From Flammula alnicola (Eukaryota; Basidiomycota; Agaricomycetes; Agaricales; Strophariaceae), in NCBI GenBank assembly GCA_015499995.1, contig JADNRV010000265.1, positions 1-64,000 on the forward strand: a stretch of DNA of 64,000 nucleotides, given 5' to 3'. The notes below the pieces were generated by a model. It did no database searches and had not been told where the DNA came from. It worked only from the letters and a program-made list of their open reading frames with translations. A program made the position numbers and the translations under genes. Shown here one piece after another: positions 10,365 through 19,280 of this stretch (its first letter is position 1; every line of letters starts with the position of its first letter).

Positions 10365-10528
10365 CTGCAAGTCTGGTATGTCGTCTAGATCAGGGATTCC
10401 TGTAAATAGAATCCCTTGTTCCCGATCCAGTATGATCGGCCTCGAGGTGGTATCGCTGGTTTGGTTATTTTTAGCTTTGAAGCAGGAGGAGAGAGTGGCG
10501 AGAACGGTTCAGAGTGCGTTCATAGCGT

Positions 10529-13500
10529 TCAGAGTGGGGAGGAGAGTGGGAGTTTATGGCGACGTTGGTAGTCGTTCAGTGTTTCCATGGAGTGTTTGAA
10601 CGACATCTGGGGTTCCCACGAGTCATCCGAATCTGGGCGGCCTTTCCAGTGGATCAAGTAGACCAGTTTTTTATACTTTTTCTTGTGGGCTATAATGGCT
10701 TCGAGTTCCCATTCTTCTTCTCCATCAATAAGGTCAGGAGGGGGAAGGGTGAAATTGGGTCCATGGGCTTCGGTTTCTTTGAATGGCGTAAGAAGAGCAG
10801 CGTGGAATACATCGTGGATCTTCCAAGTCCGCGGTAATTTCAACCGGTAGTTTATGGGGCCAGTTTGCTCTAGAATTTCAAAAGGTCCATGTCTTTTTGG
10901 AGCAATCTTCTTGGTCTGATATGTGGTCTTCAGGTTTTTTGCTTCAAGCCAGACCTTCTGACCTTTCTTGAAGGAGATCGTTCCTCCTTCAGATCGTTCT
11001 ATCATTCGGCGTCGTGCAAGTTCATGAGCCGCTAATGCTTCTTCCCTATCTCTAGTGAGTTGTTTGAGATGGGCTTCGACTTCTGGAAAGTTCGTTTTCT
11101 CGAAGGAAGTGGGAATGGTTCTGGGTGCGATGCCGTTCATGAGTTCGAAGGAAGTTCTGGTCCTTTCGGCATGTTTTCGGTCATTTAGCGTAAATTCTAA
11201 GGTCGCTGTTGCATCGCTCCAGTCTTCTGGGTGTTGGGAACAATAGATTGAGAGATATGCTTCAATCTCCTGGTTGAAACGTTCTGTTGATCCATCGGAT
11301 TGGGGGTGGTATGCCGATGAGAGGGATTGTTTGATGCCCATAAGCTTCAGATATTCCCGAAATCCCTTCACGTTGAAGCGTGGGTCTCGATCGGAAATTT
11401 CTTCATCGGGTAGTCCATAATGTTTGTAGACATTGTTCCATAAGAGTCGTCGAATTTCGTCCGAATCTGAGGTTTTTGTAGTGGGGATGATAATTACCCC
11501 CTTCGTATGTCCGTAGTCCACGACGGACAGTATACTATCAAACCCTCTACTGATTGGAAGATCAGTTATTAGGTCATAAGAGATTTTGGCGAAGGGGCGC
11601 AGCGTTTTGGCGCCCTCAATTGCCATTAGTATTGGCTTCGTCGGCCGTCGGTTTATCTTGAATTGTTGACAGGATGCACATCCAGAGACATATTCTTTTA
11701 TGAATCGTCTCAGTCCTGGCCACCAGTAGTATTCTCGTACTTTATTGAAAGTTTCCAGTTCTCCTGGGTGGCCTGCGGTGTCACTATCGTGGTGTCGTTT
11801 TACTATTTCTCGTCGCAGTTCTATGTTGTTTGGAATATAATTCCGTCCTTTATAGAAGAGGAGGGTGTTCCCATTCGCTGTTTCTGTTGTCCAATCTTCC
11901 ATATTCCGTCGTAATTCTGTTGGGCCTTCTTCCAGCAGCAATTTGATTGCTTCGGCTGCTTCGATATCAAGATTGTCAGATTCTGCAATCCTTTTCTGCA
12001 GTTCGAGATCGATCAGGTTGACGAAGAGGTTGTCCGGGAGCATGGTTATGTCTTCGTTGTCATTTTCATCTATGATCATGTCAGGGCGTCTGGAAAGAGC
12101 ATCTGACTGTATCATTTTTGATCCTGCTTGGTGTATGAGTTCCAGGTCGAATTCTGACAAATAAAGGTGCATCCTCATTTGGCGTCTATTCAGGTTTCGG
12201 GGTTGTCGATAGTACGTCAAATTCTTGTGATCCGAATAGACGCGTGTGGTAAATGGTGATCCGTAAATGTAATGATGCCATTCCTCCAGGGCCCGTTTGA
12301 TCGCCAAGAGTTCTCGATCGTAGATCTCGTAGTTGCGCTCTGCCGGAGTGAAGCTCTTTGAGATGAAGGATACAGGATGTCGGTTGCCATTGGAGTCAAG
12401 TTGCGTGAGGACAGCTCCAGTTGCATACTTTGATGCGTCACATTCAATCTGGAAGGATCGTGTCTGGTCTGGCATCATCAAAACTGGTTCTTCTGTGAAT
12501 TTCTTTTTCAGGGTGTCAAACACTTCTTGCGCTTCTGGTGTCCATTCGAATGTCAGGCGATCTTTCTTCAGGAGCATGTTCATGGCTTGGGCGATTTCAG
12601 AGTAGCTCCGAATAAACCGTCGATAGAAGTTTCCGAATCCTAGGAAACTCCTTACTTGCTTGACGGTTGTTGGGACAGGCCATTCCGATAGTCCCTTGAG
12701 CTTTGCCGGGTCCATCCTTACTTGTCCGTGCCCAATGATGAACCCTAGATATGCTGTTTCTGGTACGAAGAATTCGCATTTTTCGGGTTTCAAGTAAAGG
12801 TCATTTTCCCTGAGTCTTTGAAGAACTTTGCGAGTGCGATCTTCAAGCTCTTCAATGGTGTCGGCGAAGATCAAAATGTTGTCCATATATACAATCAGCC
12901 ATAGGAGGAGGAGCATGTCTTTGAAGGTCGAGTCCATCATGGCTTGGAAGGTTGCTGGGGAGTTACACATTCCGAAGAACATGACCAATGGTTCATAGAG
13001 CCCTCGATTGGTTGTGAAAGCAGCCTTCCAGATGTCTTCTTTTGCGATTCTAACATTGTTGTAACCCCAGCGGACGTCTAATTTGGTAAAATATTTTGCT
13101 CCTTTGATCTTATCCATGAGTTCTTGGATGAGGGGAAGTGGGTATTTATTCTTGATCGTCCATTCGTTTAAGAGTCGGTAGTCCTGGCAAGGTCGAAGTT
13201 TCCCATCTTTCTTTTCGACAAAGAAGAATGGAGAAGCCATGGAGGATTTCGACGGTCGGATATACCCTTTGTCGAGGTTATCCTTCAGGAATTCATCCAG
13301 TTTGATGTTTTCCGTGGGGTTCAGTGGATATGTCTTTGGTTTGAATTTTGTATTCAAGAATTCTTCGAAGCCCGGTTTGGTGTCGATATGGTGGTCCCAG
13401 GGTCGAGATTCTGGGAAACGATCCGCCACCTTTTGGTCGAATAGGTCCAAATAGTCATGAAGAGAGAGAGGGATCATTTCTTCAAGGGACTTTTTTGGTT

Positions 13501-14368
13501 TTTCTGCTTCGACCTCTTGGGCGAGGGTTTGGGACGTCGTGTGTTTTGCATTTATCCATATGTCCCTGGTTTCTTCATCAAATCCATGTTCCATGTATGC
13601 CACTAGAAGGTCATCGTCGTATTCCTCTTCCATTTCCAAGAAGGCCATGTCATAGCCTTCGAGGTTATCGTCCAAGGTATCCGGGTCCGGGGTGGGTTCC
13701 ATTGCTTCATTGAAAGCTAGAGGGAGATCCGCTACCGATATGGGAGTAAACTCCTCATATGGCAAACTCATGTCCAATTCGGATTGTGTCGACTTGATTA
13801 AGTCGAGAGGGAGGTCCAGTTCTTGTGGTTCTGCCTGGTCTACTGGTTTGGGTCTCGCTAGTCTTGACAAGGCTTTCTTAAAAAAGCTTTTGATTAGCGA
13901 GCCACGAGTGATACCCATGACTGCTTTTCGCCAGGTTAGGGTGCCTTTTCGCCAGTTTACATCCGGGTCATTTTTTCTGAACCATGGCAGACCAAGGATG
14001 ATTTTTTGTCTTCCTAGTCCTGTGATCATGAAGATTGTCCGTTCTGTTCGTCCGTTTACCGTGAGATCCATTTCGACATAGTGGGTAATGGATCCCTTTT
14101 TGTTCAGGGTTCCATCTACGTTTTTCACTGGGATGGGTTTATCGAGTTTTTTGAGTTTCAGACCGTTATTCTGAGCATGGTTGTGATCTATGAAGATTCC
14201 ACCTGCTCCAGTGTCAAGGAGGGCGGAGGTTTCAACGATTCTCTTATTCTGATTTTCACTCGTGAGGGAAACAGGAATGTGCATGGATTGTTTCTCTACA
14301 CGGGCTACTAATACAGAATGTAAAGAGAGAATGGGCGAGGCATACGTTGGGATGAATCGCCGTCTCAA
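10529..14368 (-). CDS. pol: Pol polyprotein: protease, RT, RNase H, integrase, chromodomain
   Basis: The frame gives up to 1279 residues. Domains in order: retropepsin with LLDTGAGG (Asp about 52) and ILGLPW; reverse transcriptase with KKDGKLRPCQDYR, FTKLDVRWGYNN (motif A Asp), FGMCNSPATFQ and VYMDNILIF, where the second acid of the catalytic YXDD box is Asn (about residue 497); RNase H with ECDASKYATGAVL and YSDHKNLTYY; integrase with an HHCC zinc-binding region (HHDSDTAGH ... CASCQQ) and the DDE set (SYDLITDLP, SVVDYGH, HPQSDGSTERFNQEIE). The C-terminus is a chromodomain (EWELEAIIAHKK ... YLIHWKGRPDSDDSWEP), which in chromoviruses directs integration to heterochromatin. The first codon in frame is TTG, not ATG; production probably depends on a -1 shift at the end of gag. 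Confidence 0.95.
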   Translation of the reverse strand: MRRRFIPTYASPILSLHSVLVARVEKQSMHIPVSLTSENQNKRIVETSALLDTGAGGIFIDHNHAQNNGLKLKKLDKPIPVKNVDGTLNKKGSITHYVEMDLTVNGRTERTIFMITGLGRQKIILGLPWFRKNDPDVNWRKGTLTWRKAVMGITRGSLIKSFFKKALSRLARPKPVDQAEPQELDLPLDLIKSTQSELDMSLPYEEFTPISVADLPLAFNEAMEPTPDPDTLDDNLEGYDMAFLEMEEEYDDDLLVAYMEHGFDEETRDIWINAKHTTSQTLAQEVEAEKPKKSLEEMIPLSLHDYLDLFDQKVADRFPESRPWDHHIDTKPGFEEFLNTKFKPKTYPLNPTENIKLDEFLKDNLDKGYIRPSKSSMASPFFFVEKKDGKLRPCQDYRLLNEWTIKNKYPLPLIQELMDKIKGAKYFTKLDVRWGYNNVRIAKEDIWKAAFTTNRGLYEPLVMFFGMCNSPATFQAMMDSTFKDMLLLLWLIVYMDNILIFADTIEELEDRTRKVLQRLRENDLYLKPEKCEFFVPETAYLGFIIGHGQVRMDPAKLKGLSEWPVPTTVKQVRSFLGFGNFYRRFIRSYSEIAQAMNMLLKKDRLTFEWTPEAQEVFDTLKKKFTEEPVLMMPDQTRSFQIECDASKYATGAVLTQLDSNGNRHPVSFISKSFTPAERNYEIYDRELLAIKRALEEWHHYIYGSPFTTRVYSDHKNLTYYRQPRNLNRRQMRMHLYLSEFDLELIHQAGSKMIQSDALSRRPDMIIDENDNEDITMLPDNLFVNLIDLELQKRIAESDNLDIEAAEAIKLLLEEGPTELRRNMEDWTTETANGNTLLFYKGRNYIPNNIELRREIVKRHHDSDTAGHPGELETFNKVREYYWWPGLRRFIKEYVSGCASCQQFKINRRPTKPILMAIEGAKTLRPFAKISYDLITDLPISRGFDSILSVVDYGHTKGVIIIPTTKTSDSDEIRRLLWNNVYKHYGLPDEEISDRDPRFNVKGFREYLKLMGIKQSLSSAYHPQSDGSTERFNQEIEAYLSIYCSQHPEDWSDATATLEFTLNDRKHAERTRTSFELMNGIAPRTIPTSFEKTNFPEVEAHLKQLTRDREEALAAHELARRRMIERSEGGTISFKKGQKVWLEAKNLKTTYQTKKIAPKRHGPFEILEQTGPINYRLKLPRTWKIHDVFHAALLTPFKETEAHGPNFTLPPPDLIDGEEEWELEAIIAHKKKYKKLVYLIHWKGRPDSDDSWEPQMSFKHSMETLNDYQRRHKLPLSSPL

Positions 14369-15417
14369 AAATCCTTCAACTCTTTGTCCTCCTTTGTGTC
14401 TTCTTCGTCATAGTCGGCTAATTCTTTCAACTCGTCCTGGCTAAACTGCGCTGTCAAAGCGCGGATTTGGTTGTATGCCTCTCTGGTAGAGGGCTTTCGG
14501 CTTGTGGATCTGTCCTTGTCGTAGGATTTGTATCCGGAGGTTTGTTTGTCTTTCTTTTTTGGGCAATCACGGGATATGTGTCCAGTCTGTTTGCAGAAAA
14601 AGCAAGCTCCTCGGCGCATAAGGTTGTTGCGCTCGTCCACCGTCATCGTATCTACATCCATCGCATTTGGGTCATGGGTTGGTGCGGGGGCTTGGTAGCG
14701 GGGTACGTAAGTGTTTCTTCTCCAGGGTTTGTCTGCTTTCTTCGTTTGGGCTTGTGGTTGCCCTTCTTTGCGGGTACTGAACTTCTTCAGGAAGCGATTG
14801 AAGTTGTTGTCTAGTTTTACCGCTTTTTCGTACCATCCTGCCATGGTTTCGGGGACGTTTTCGCTCTTTAGAATACTAGCCAGGAGTCCTTGGTTTAGAC
14901 AGTCCTGGTAGTAGTCGATTTGGGCGACATCGCCCGTGATCCCCATTTTCGCGAGGAGGATCTTGAATTTTGCATTGAGTTCGTCTGCTGATAGTTTTCC
15001 TTGTCTCAGCCTTTTGAGCTGGTCTAAGGAGTCCCCTTTTTCATCGATTGGAGTGAAGGCCTTGGCCAATTCCTTTGTGAAGTTCGCCCAGCTCCCAAAG
15101 ATCAGGGTTCCAGCGACAGTCCGGTCTTCGATCCAGGCTTGTCTCCATGCTGCTGCATCTTTTTCCGAGAGGAAAGACAAGGCATAGGAGATTTTCTTCT
15201 TATCCGTGTCATAGGTGTCATCATTGACCCCAAGGTACACGGTAAGTGAATGCTGGAAGGTTTTAAATTTGCTTCGGGTACCGTCAAATGTGGCAGGGGG
15301 ATTAATGCGTAATTCTTTTATAGAGGAGTGCCCGAGCCTTTCATGTAAGGGCGGCACAGGGGCAAATGCTGGATTTGATTGGGAAGGTCGTTCTTCGGAG
15401 TGGGATCGAGATGGCAT
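14365..15417 (-). CDS. gag: Gag with CCHC zinc knuckle
   Basis: The ATG at 15417 gives 350 residues. The central part (FKTFQHSLTVYLG, AAAWRQAWIED, FTKELAKAFTPIDE, LKRLRQGKLSADEL) is the helical capsid-like region of Ty3/gypsy Gag. The zinc knuckle CFFCKQTGHISRDC follows a basic stretch. The C-terminus is acidic (DYDEEDTKEDKELKDF). The frame remains open for 76 more codons upstream of the ATG (to 15645), acidic and Thr/Ser-rich and without a Met, so an extended or spliced N-terminus is possible. The stop at 14365-14367 overlaps the beginning of the pol frame, which lies at -1. Confidence 0.92.
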   Translation of the reverse strand: MPSRSHSEERPSQSNPAFAPVPPLHERLGHSSIKELRINPPATFDGTRSKFKTFQHSLTVYLGVNDDTYDTDKKKISYALSFLSEKDAAAWRQAWIEDRTVAGTLIFGSWANFTKELAKAFTPIDEKGDSLDQLKRLRQGKLSADELNAKFKILLAKMGITGDVAQIDYYQDCLNQGLLASILKSENVPETMAGWYEKAVKLDNNFNRFLKKFSTRKEGQPQAQTKKADKPWRRNTYVPRYQAPAPTHDPNAMDVDTMTVDERNNLMRRGACFFCKQTGHISRDCPKKKDKQTSGYKSYDKDRSTSRKPSTREAYNQIRALTAQFSQDELKELADYDEEDTKEDKELKDF

Positions 15418-15838
15418 CTCGTAGTCTCGTTCGGGTTCAGTTGCGTCGACAAAGTGTGGGTCTAGGTCCTCGAATGCTTGAGTGACCTGTTCGATGGCTG
15501 GGTCGTTTGTGGTGACTGGTGGGATTGAGACGTCCAGTGTGGACCCTTGTATTGTTTCAGGGGTTTCGTTCGGGGTATAGTCGGAGTATTCCGACGTTGT
15601 GGTCCAGGGAGTTAAAGACGTTGTGCTATTGACTTCCGGTGCTGATCAGGATCTTTCACCTTGTACAGCAGTCGTTCGGGGTCTTCTTGTTTGAGTAAAT
15701 TCTCAACGTTGTCTTGAATTGAGATTTAAAGGTTTATGCCTTTATCTTGAGGATCCAGATGAACTTCGGGGGTTCGGTTTCAGGTTTCGTGGGTTCAAGA
15801 TGCACCTAGCTGAATAGAAGGTGCAGGGTGGTTTGACG

Positions 15839-15849
15839 AGCTTGATCTT
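15839..15849 (-). promoter_or_regulatory. Self-priming primer-binding site
   Basis: One base inside the 5' LTR the minus strand reads AAGATCAAGCT and does not begin with TGG, so it does not match a tRNA end. It is exactly complementary, over 11 nt, to AGCTTGATCTT at the inferred 5' end of the transcript within the LTR (16029-16019 in the 5' LTR). This is the arrangement known for Tf1 and related chromoviruses, in which the mRNA 5' end folds back as primer. Confidence 0.75.
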
Positions 15850-15850
15850 T

Positions 15851-16366
15851 TGTTACGGTCGTAGCGAAGTGTTACTAAAGATAGATGTGATCTATATTTA
15901 GTGAACGACTACACGACCGTGAAGTCAAGTTTCAGTATACGTTCAGAATGCCGCTAGCGGTATTGTCTGAAGTAGAGCTTAGAGGTTTCAAGGTCCAGAG
16001 TAATCAGGTAGGATTCTCAAGATCAAGCTAGAGAAGCTAACTACTACAAGTGTCTGGTTTTATAGTACTTTAGGCATAGGGCATCGTTCCTCGTTCGGAA
16101 CGATGGCAGGAAGAGAGAAGCATTGTTCCAAAAGGGGAACAATGGCGGAGAAGAATAGAATGTATCCGAGCAGACGATATAAGTACAATAGAGACCGTAT
16201 TGGGAACAATGGAGGAAGTATACATTGTTAGAGGAGTAACAATGTGGAAGAAAAGGAATGTCCGTTTAAGGGAACCAAGGCCGTAGTAATGTGAGGACTA
16301 CGTAGAGAAGGTTCGAGAATATCAAGGAAGGTACGAGTGGTGAAATGAAAATGGATGGTCGTAACA
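15851..16366 (-). repeat. 5' LTR of the gypsy element
   Basis: 516 bp, same length as the 3' LTR. Promoter elements on the minus strand: TATAAAA at 16064-16058 and inferred transcription start at 16029. Hairpins at 16082-16105, 16121-16144 and 16222-16245. It differs from the 3' LTR at 15906 and by an inverted hairpin loop (TCGTTC here, GAACGA in the other copy). Target duplication GTTAG follows at 16367-16371. Confidence 0.95.
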
Positions 16367-18015
16367 GTTAGTTAGTCCAGCGAAAATGGGCGAAAAAAAT
16401 AATTCGACCCTAGGTATTTTTTTTTGGTTCGCGAACCCCCTTGGTTTTACGCAGATAGCAGAAGGATTTATGCCCCTCTTTTCCACTGTTGCCTCCGCTA
16501 TATCTCACAAAGTAAGTGTTGACAACAAATTTAGAGCATGACTGACTAGGTTTCACCATCACAGTCGATGAAGTTAGCGAGCAGAATCACCGCGATGTCT
16601 CTGTCTATTTTGCCACTTTCCAACATTTCGTGGGGAAGATTGGAGCGGCTCCCCCACACATTTATGGCACATTTGCTGGGTTTGACTTAAAGGTTCTGCT
16701 AAAGCTCACTTCAGACTCGTTCAAAGCATCAAATAAACTCTTTGTCGGTGTGTATTTTGCACTGGCGGAATTACTCCGATCGATTTTACAGGAGGTATTT
16801 CCTAGTCATTTCTACCCTCCTTTGTCCTGATATTGTTATTTTTCAGCACAAAAGACCAAACCCATCTGAAACGCCTCATCTTCTGTTGAAATTTATCACT
16901 CAACTTCAAGAATGGATATTAAAGCAACTACAAAAACTTCCATTAGACGGTACCACCTTTAAGTATGTGCTAAAAAGCTTAATTGACCATCTGCACTGTC
17001 TAATATACCCATTAGCAGCTATTTCAATACCAAGTCCTTGGAAATTATTTTCAGTGACTCTGAACTGGGTTTCTGTTGGTGCCTCATGTCTCAGACCAAG
17101 TTATCCGATCTCTTTTGCGACGTTGAACTCTTGGGGGAATTCGCAATGAATGGATATAAATATTCATATCTCGCCGTTTATTGCTACCATTATTTGTTTA
17201 ACAATCTAATGTAAGTCTGTCAGATTTCTCCTTGGCAATTTCTGTCACATTCAAGTTCTACGTTTGTCAGTGAAAAATGGGACCATTCCGCCGAAGACAT
17301 AGCAACTCCGGTCATGGATGCCGCTGCTTTTTTCCTCAGCAAGGCAGCACCTCGCATTGACGTTTGTCTCTCGCTTCACAAAATTGTGGGGCTCGATCCA
17401 ATGCAAGAGTTCAAGGATTTGCGTCAACCTTCTTCATTATATGACTACCGAATTCGTCTAGTTTCTTACTTTGAGCCCCATTTCCGCCAAAATTTCCATG
17501 GGCTTAAACAGGTAGTGACGCCAGGTCCCTCCCCGGATTCCTTGATGAAATTACTTGTTGATTATTCGGTAAAGGTAAGAAGACTACCCGTTGTCTCTCA
17601 AAGATACATTCTCACCGGAAGTGATTGGTAGACCTGCAGAGAATTCCCTTCCTTGGTTGGCCAAGTCTCTGCCCATGTTCAGGACGGGCGATTGAATCCG
17701 GCGTCTGAGCGGAAGAAGTCAGATTCAGCATCTACTTGGTGCACAACAATTCTGGCACAACCCGTGGAAGAGAAGCAGGACGCACCCTTACAAGACGAGC
17801 GACACTCGGTGCCTTCGCAGGAGAGGCAAATCGTAGTGGAGGTCGAGGATGAGAGACGAACAGTTCAGGATACGAGGGAGCATGTCTTCCGTCCCAAGTC
17901 AAGATCAAATAGTCCAACGACCAATCCTAGTGCGTTGCAAGCACTGCCGCGGAAACGGTATTCGAAATTCGAGTCCAGGATTCCGGTTTCGAAACGCAGG
18001 AAACAGCAAAAGTAA

Positions 18016-19280
18016 TAGAACTTCGAAAATTACACTGCATTGTATTGCTACAGGTTCATGGATTCTGTAAACGTAGGGCGTTAGCACGTAGTCAAAACAC
18101 GAAACTTTTGGACTTTATTTGGATGGGTGAGGTATCAGTGAGGTATATTCGAGCAGGGTTCGAGTTCTTCTTGTTCAACAACATTTTCACCACTTCATCA
18201 CTCAGAGCGAGGGAATACGGCAGAACAACCTTGACAGGCACCTAAGAGTACAAGTATATATGTATTCCGTACCAAACGATGCTCGGAAGGGGATGGCTCC
18301 TGCTTTATCGTAGCCATTTGTCAAATCACTGGTCAGCGATGTACGCTACCGGGTTGAAGAGATATGTCCCTCTTTTGGAAGCGTAAATACGACGCAGTCT
18401 ATATCTATGACATGATCGTAAGCAAAGGGTGAGTCCTATATGGTGCGAAGAGAACAAACATATTAAGTAGGGGTAATACGACGTATGTCGCAATGGAGGC
18501 GTTAGCGATGAATATCGTGACCAGGGGGATGCCTTTTTGGAAGAAAGAAAAAAGGGAGAATTCTACATCAAGAAAAAGATATGCTATTTTTTGCAAAGTA
18601 AAGCAACCATAAAAATCGTCCAGCAGGATATCAGTTAGGGTTGACCACGGCAAGCTCTGAACTTAGTCGCGATCAGGATCCTGCTGTTCCTCGGAGGCGG
18701 AAGGGCGATAGAGGACGTCGTGGTCGAGGTGCAGTTCATGGGCGAGTACTGATGCTCAATGAACCGACGGAAAGCCGAAAACAAGGAGATAGAGGGCCAG
18801 TCAGGGTCCGATCCATGCTGCAGAAAGGAAAATACGCACTCATGATCAAGCCTTACAGTGGAGCATTCACCCACCTTTAAAAGATCCTCGCAGATTGCTC
18901 TGGATCGACATCGCCTGGACCCTCTTCGTCGACACTTCAGAATGTTATCCTCTCTTCTAACCAGCACCCACCTTCGCACCAGCCCACACGTTCCTATGTT
19001 GACGCGCCCGTGCTACACATGTGCGTCGTTCATGTCATGGAAGCCCACATGTGGATCGGCGATCAGAGTCGGTTCAAACTCTCAGGTCGAGCCAGACAAT
19101 GGTCGGTCATCCATTGCCAGATCTTCAGGGCGCATGGAGCCGTGCGAGAGATGTTCCTCAGCCTGCATGCTATCGTCAGCACTTTTGTTGCAGGAATCCA
19201 GAGACCAAAATCATGGATGTCCGATGACAGTGGTTATGCGTTTCTTCGAGGGTCAAGCCGGCGGGCGAGTTAAATAGTCC
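18016..19280. other. Intergenic: downstream flank of NACHT A plus a relic of the DUF7137 gene's 3' flank
   Basis: 18060-18130 matches the flank of gene C at 37755-37830 (GATTCTGTAAACGTAG). 18360-18650 matches 25820-26090, the sequence just downstream of the DUF7137 gene (shared GATATGTCCCT, CCATAAAAA and CGTCCAGCAGG). Similarity to that block ends near 18650, so the DUF7137 gene itself has been lost here. 18650-19280 has several open frames on both strands, none with a recognisable domain. Confidence 0.55.

Larger units (their letters stand above)
8635..16366 (-). mobile_element. Complete chromodomain Ty3/gypsy retrotransposon
   Basis: Two 516-bp LTRs bound an internal region read on the minus strand in the order gag, pol (protease, reverse transcriptase, RNase H, integrase, chromodomain), then extra ORFs. 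The ends are TGTTAC...GTAACA and the 5-bp target duplication is GTTAG (8630-8634 and 16367-16371). The LTRs differ by one base (8690/15906) and by inversion of six bases in a hairpin loop, so the insertion is recent. A purine-rich GAACGGGGGTAA next to the 3' LTR (9151-9162) is the likely polypurine tract. Priming appears to be of the Tf1 self-priming type. It sits inside the hAT-like element that had already broken NACHT gene A. Confidence 0.95.
7979..16443. mobile_element. hAT-like non-autonomous element, split by the gypsy element
   Basis: The termini are inverted: CAAGGGGGTTCTGGAACC at the left and, reading inwards from the right, CAAGGGGGTTCGCGAACC. An 8-bp target duplication GTTTTACG lies at 7971-7978 and 16444-16451. 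Eight-bp duplications and CA-rich ends suit the hAT superfamily. Without the LTR element the insert is only about 0.73 kb and encodes no transposase. It disrupts NACHT gene A in the codons for its FYA motif. Confidence 0.75.
6737..18015 (+). pseudogene. NACHT gene A, 5'-truncated and split by nested transposons
   Basis: The gene starts at the exon-2 acceptor (CGCCAG|GC) and matches paralogs B, C and D. Left part 6737-7978 carries Walker A GAAGAGKSA and a Walker B whose first acid is changed (IIIINGLDEC, where paralogs read IIIIDGLDEC). The coding resumes at 16444 after an 8.5-kb insertion, and exons can be followed through introns at about 16794-16845, 16963-17016, 17217-17268 and 17576-17632. 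The last exon ends at the TAG/TAA region near 18015 with the charged tail found in gene C. Exon 1 is missing, and just right of the insertion the frame hits TAA where paralogs have TGT. In life the family are STAND ATPases that oligomerise as NLR-like receptors. This copy is a relic. Confidence 0.8.

Noticed and set aside
14365..14368. Stop-restart (AUGA) coupling between gag and pol
   Set aside because: The first pol codon is TTG, not ATG, so there is no start codon overlapping the gag stop; a -1 shift fits better.
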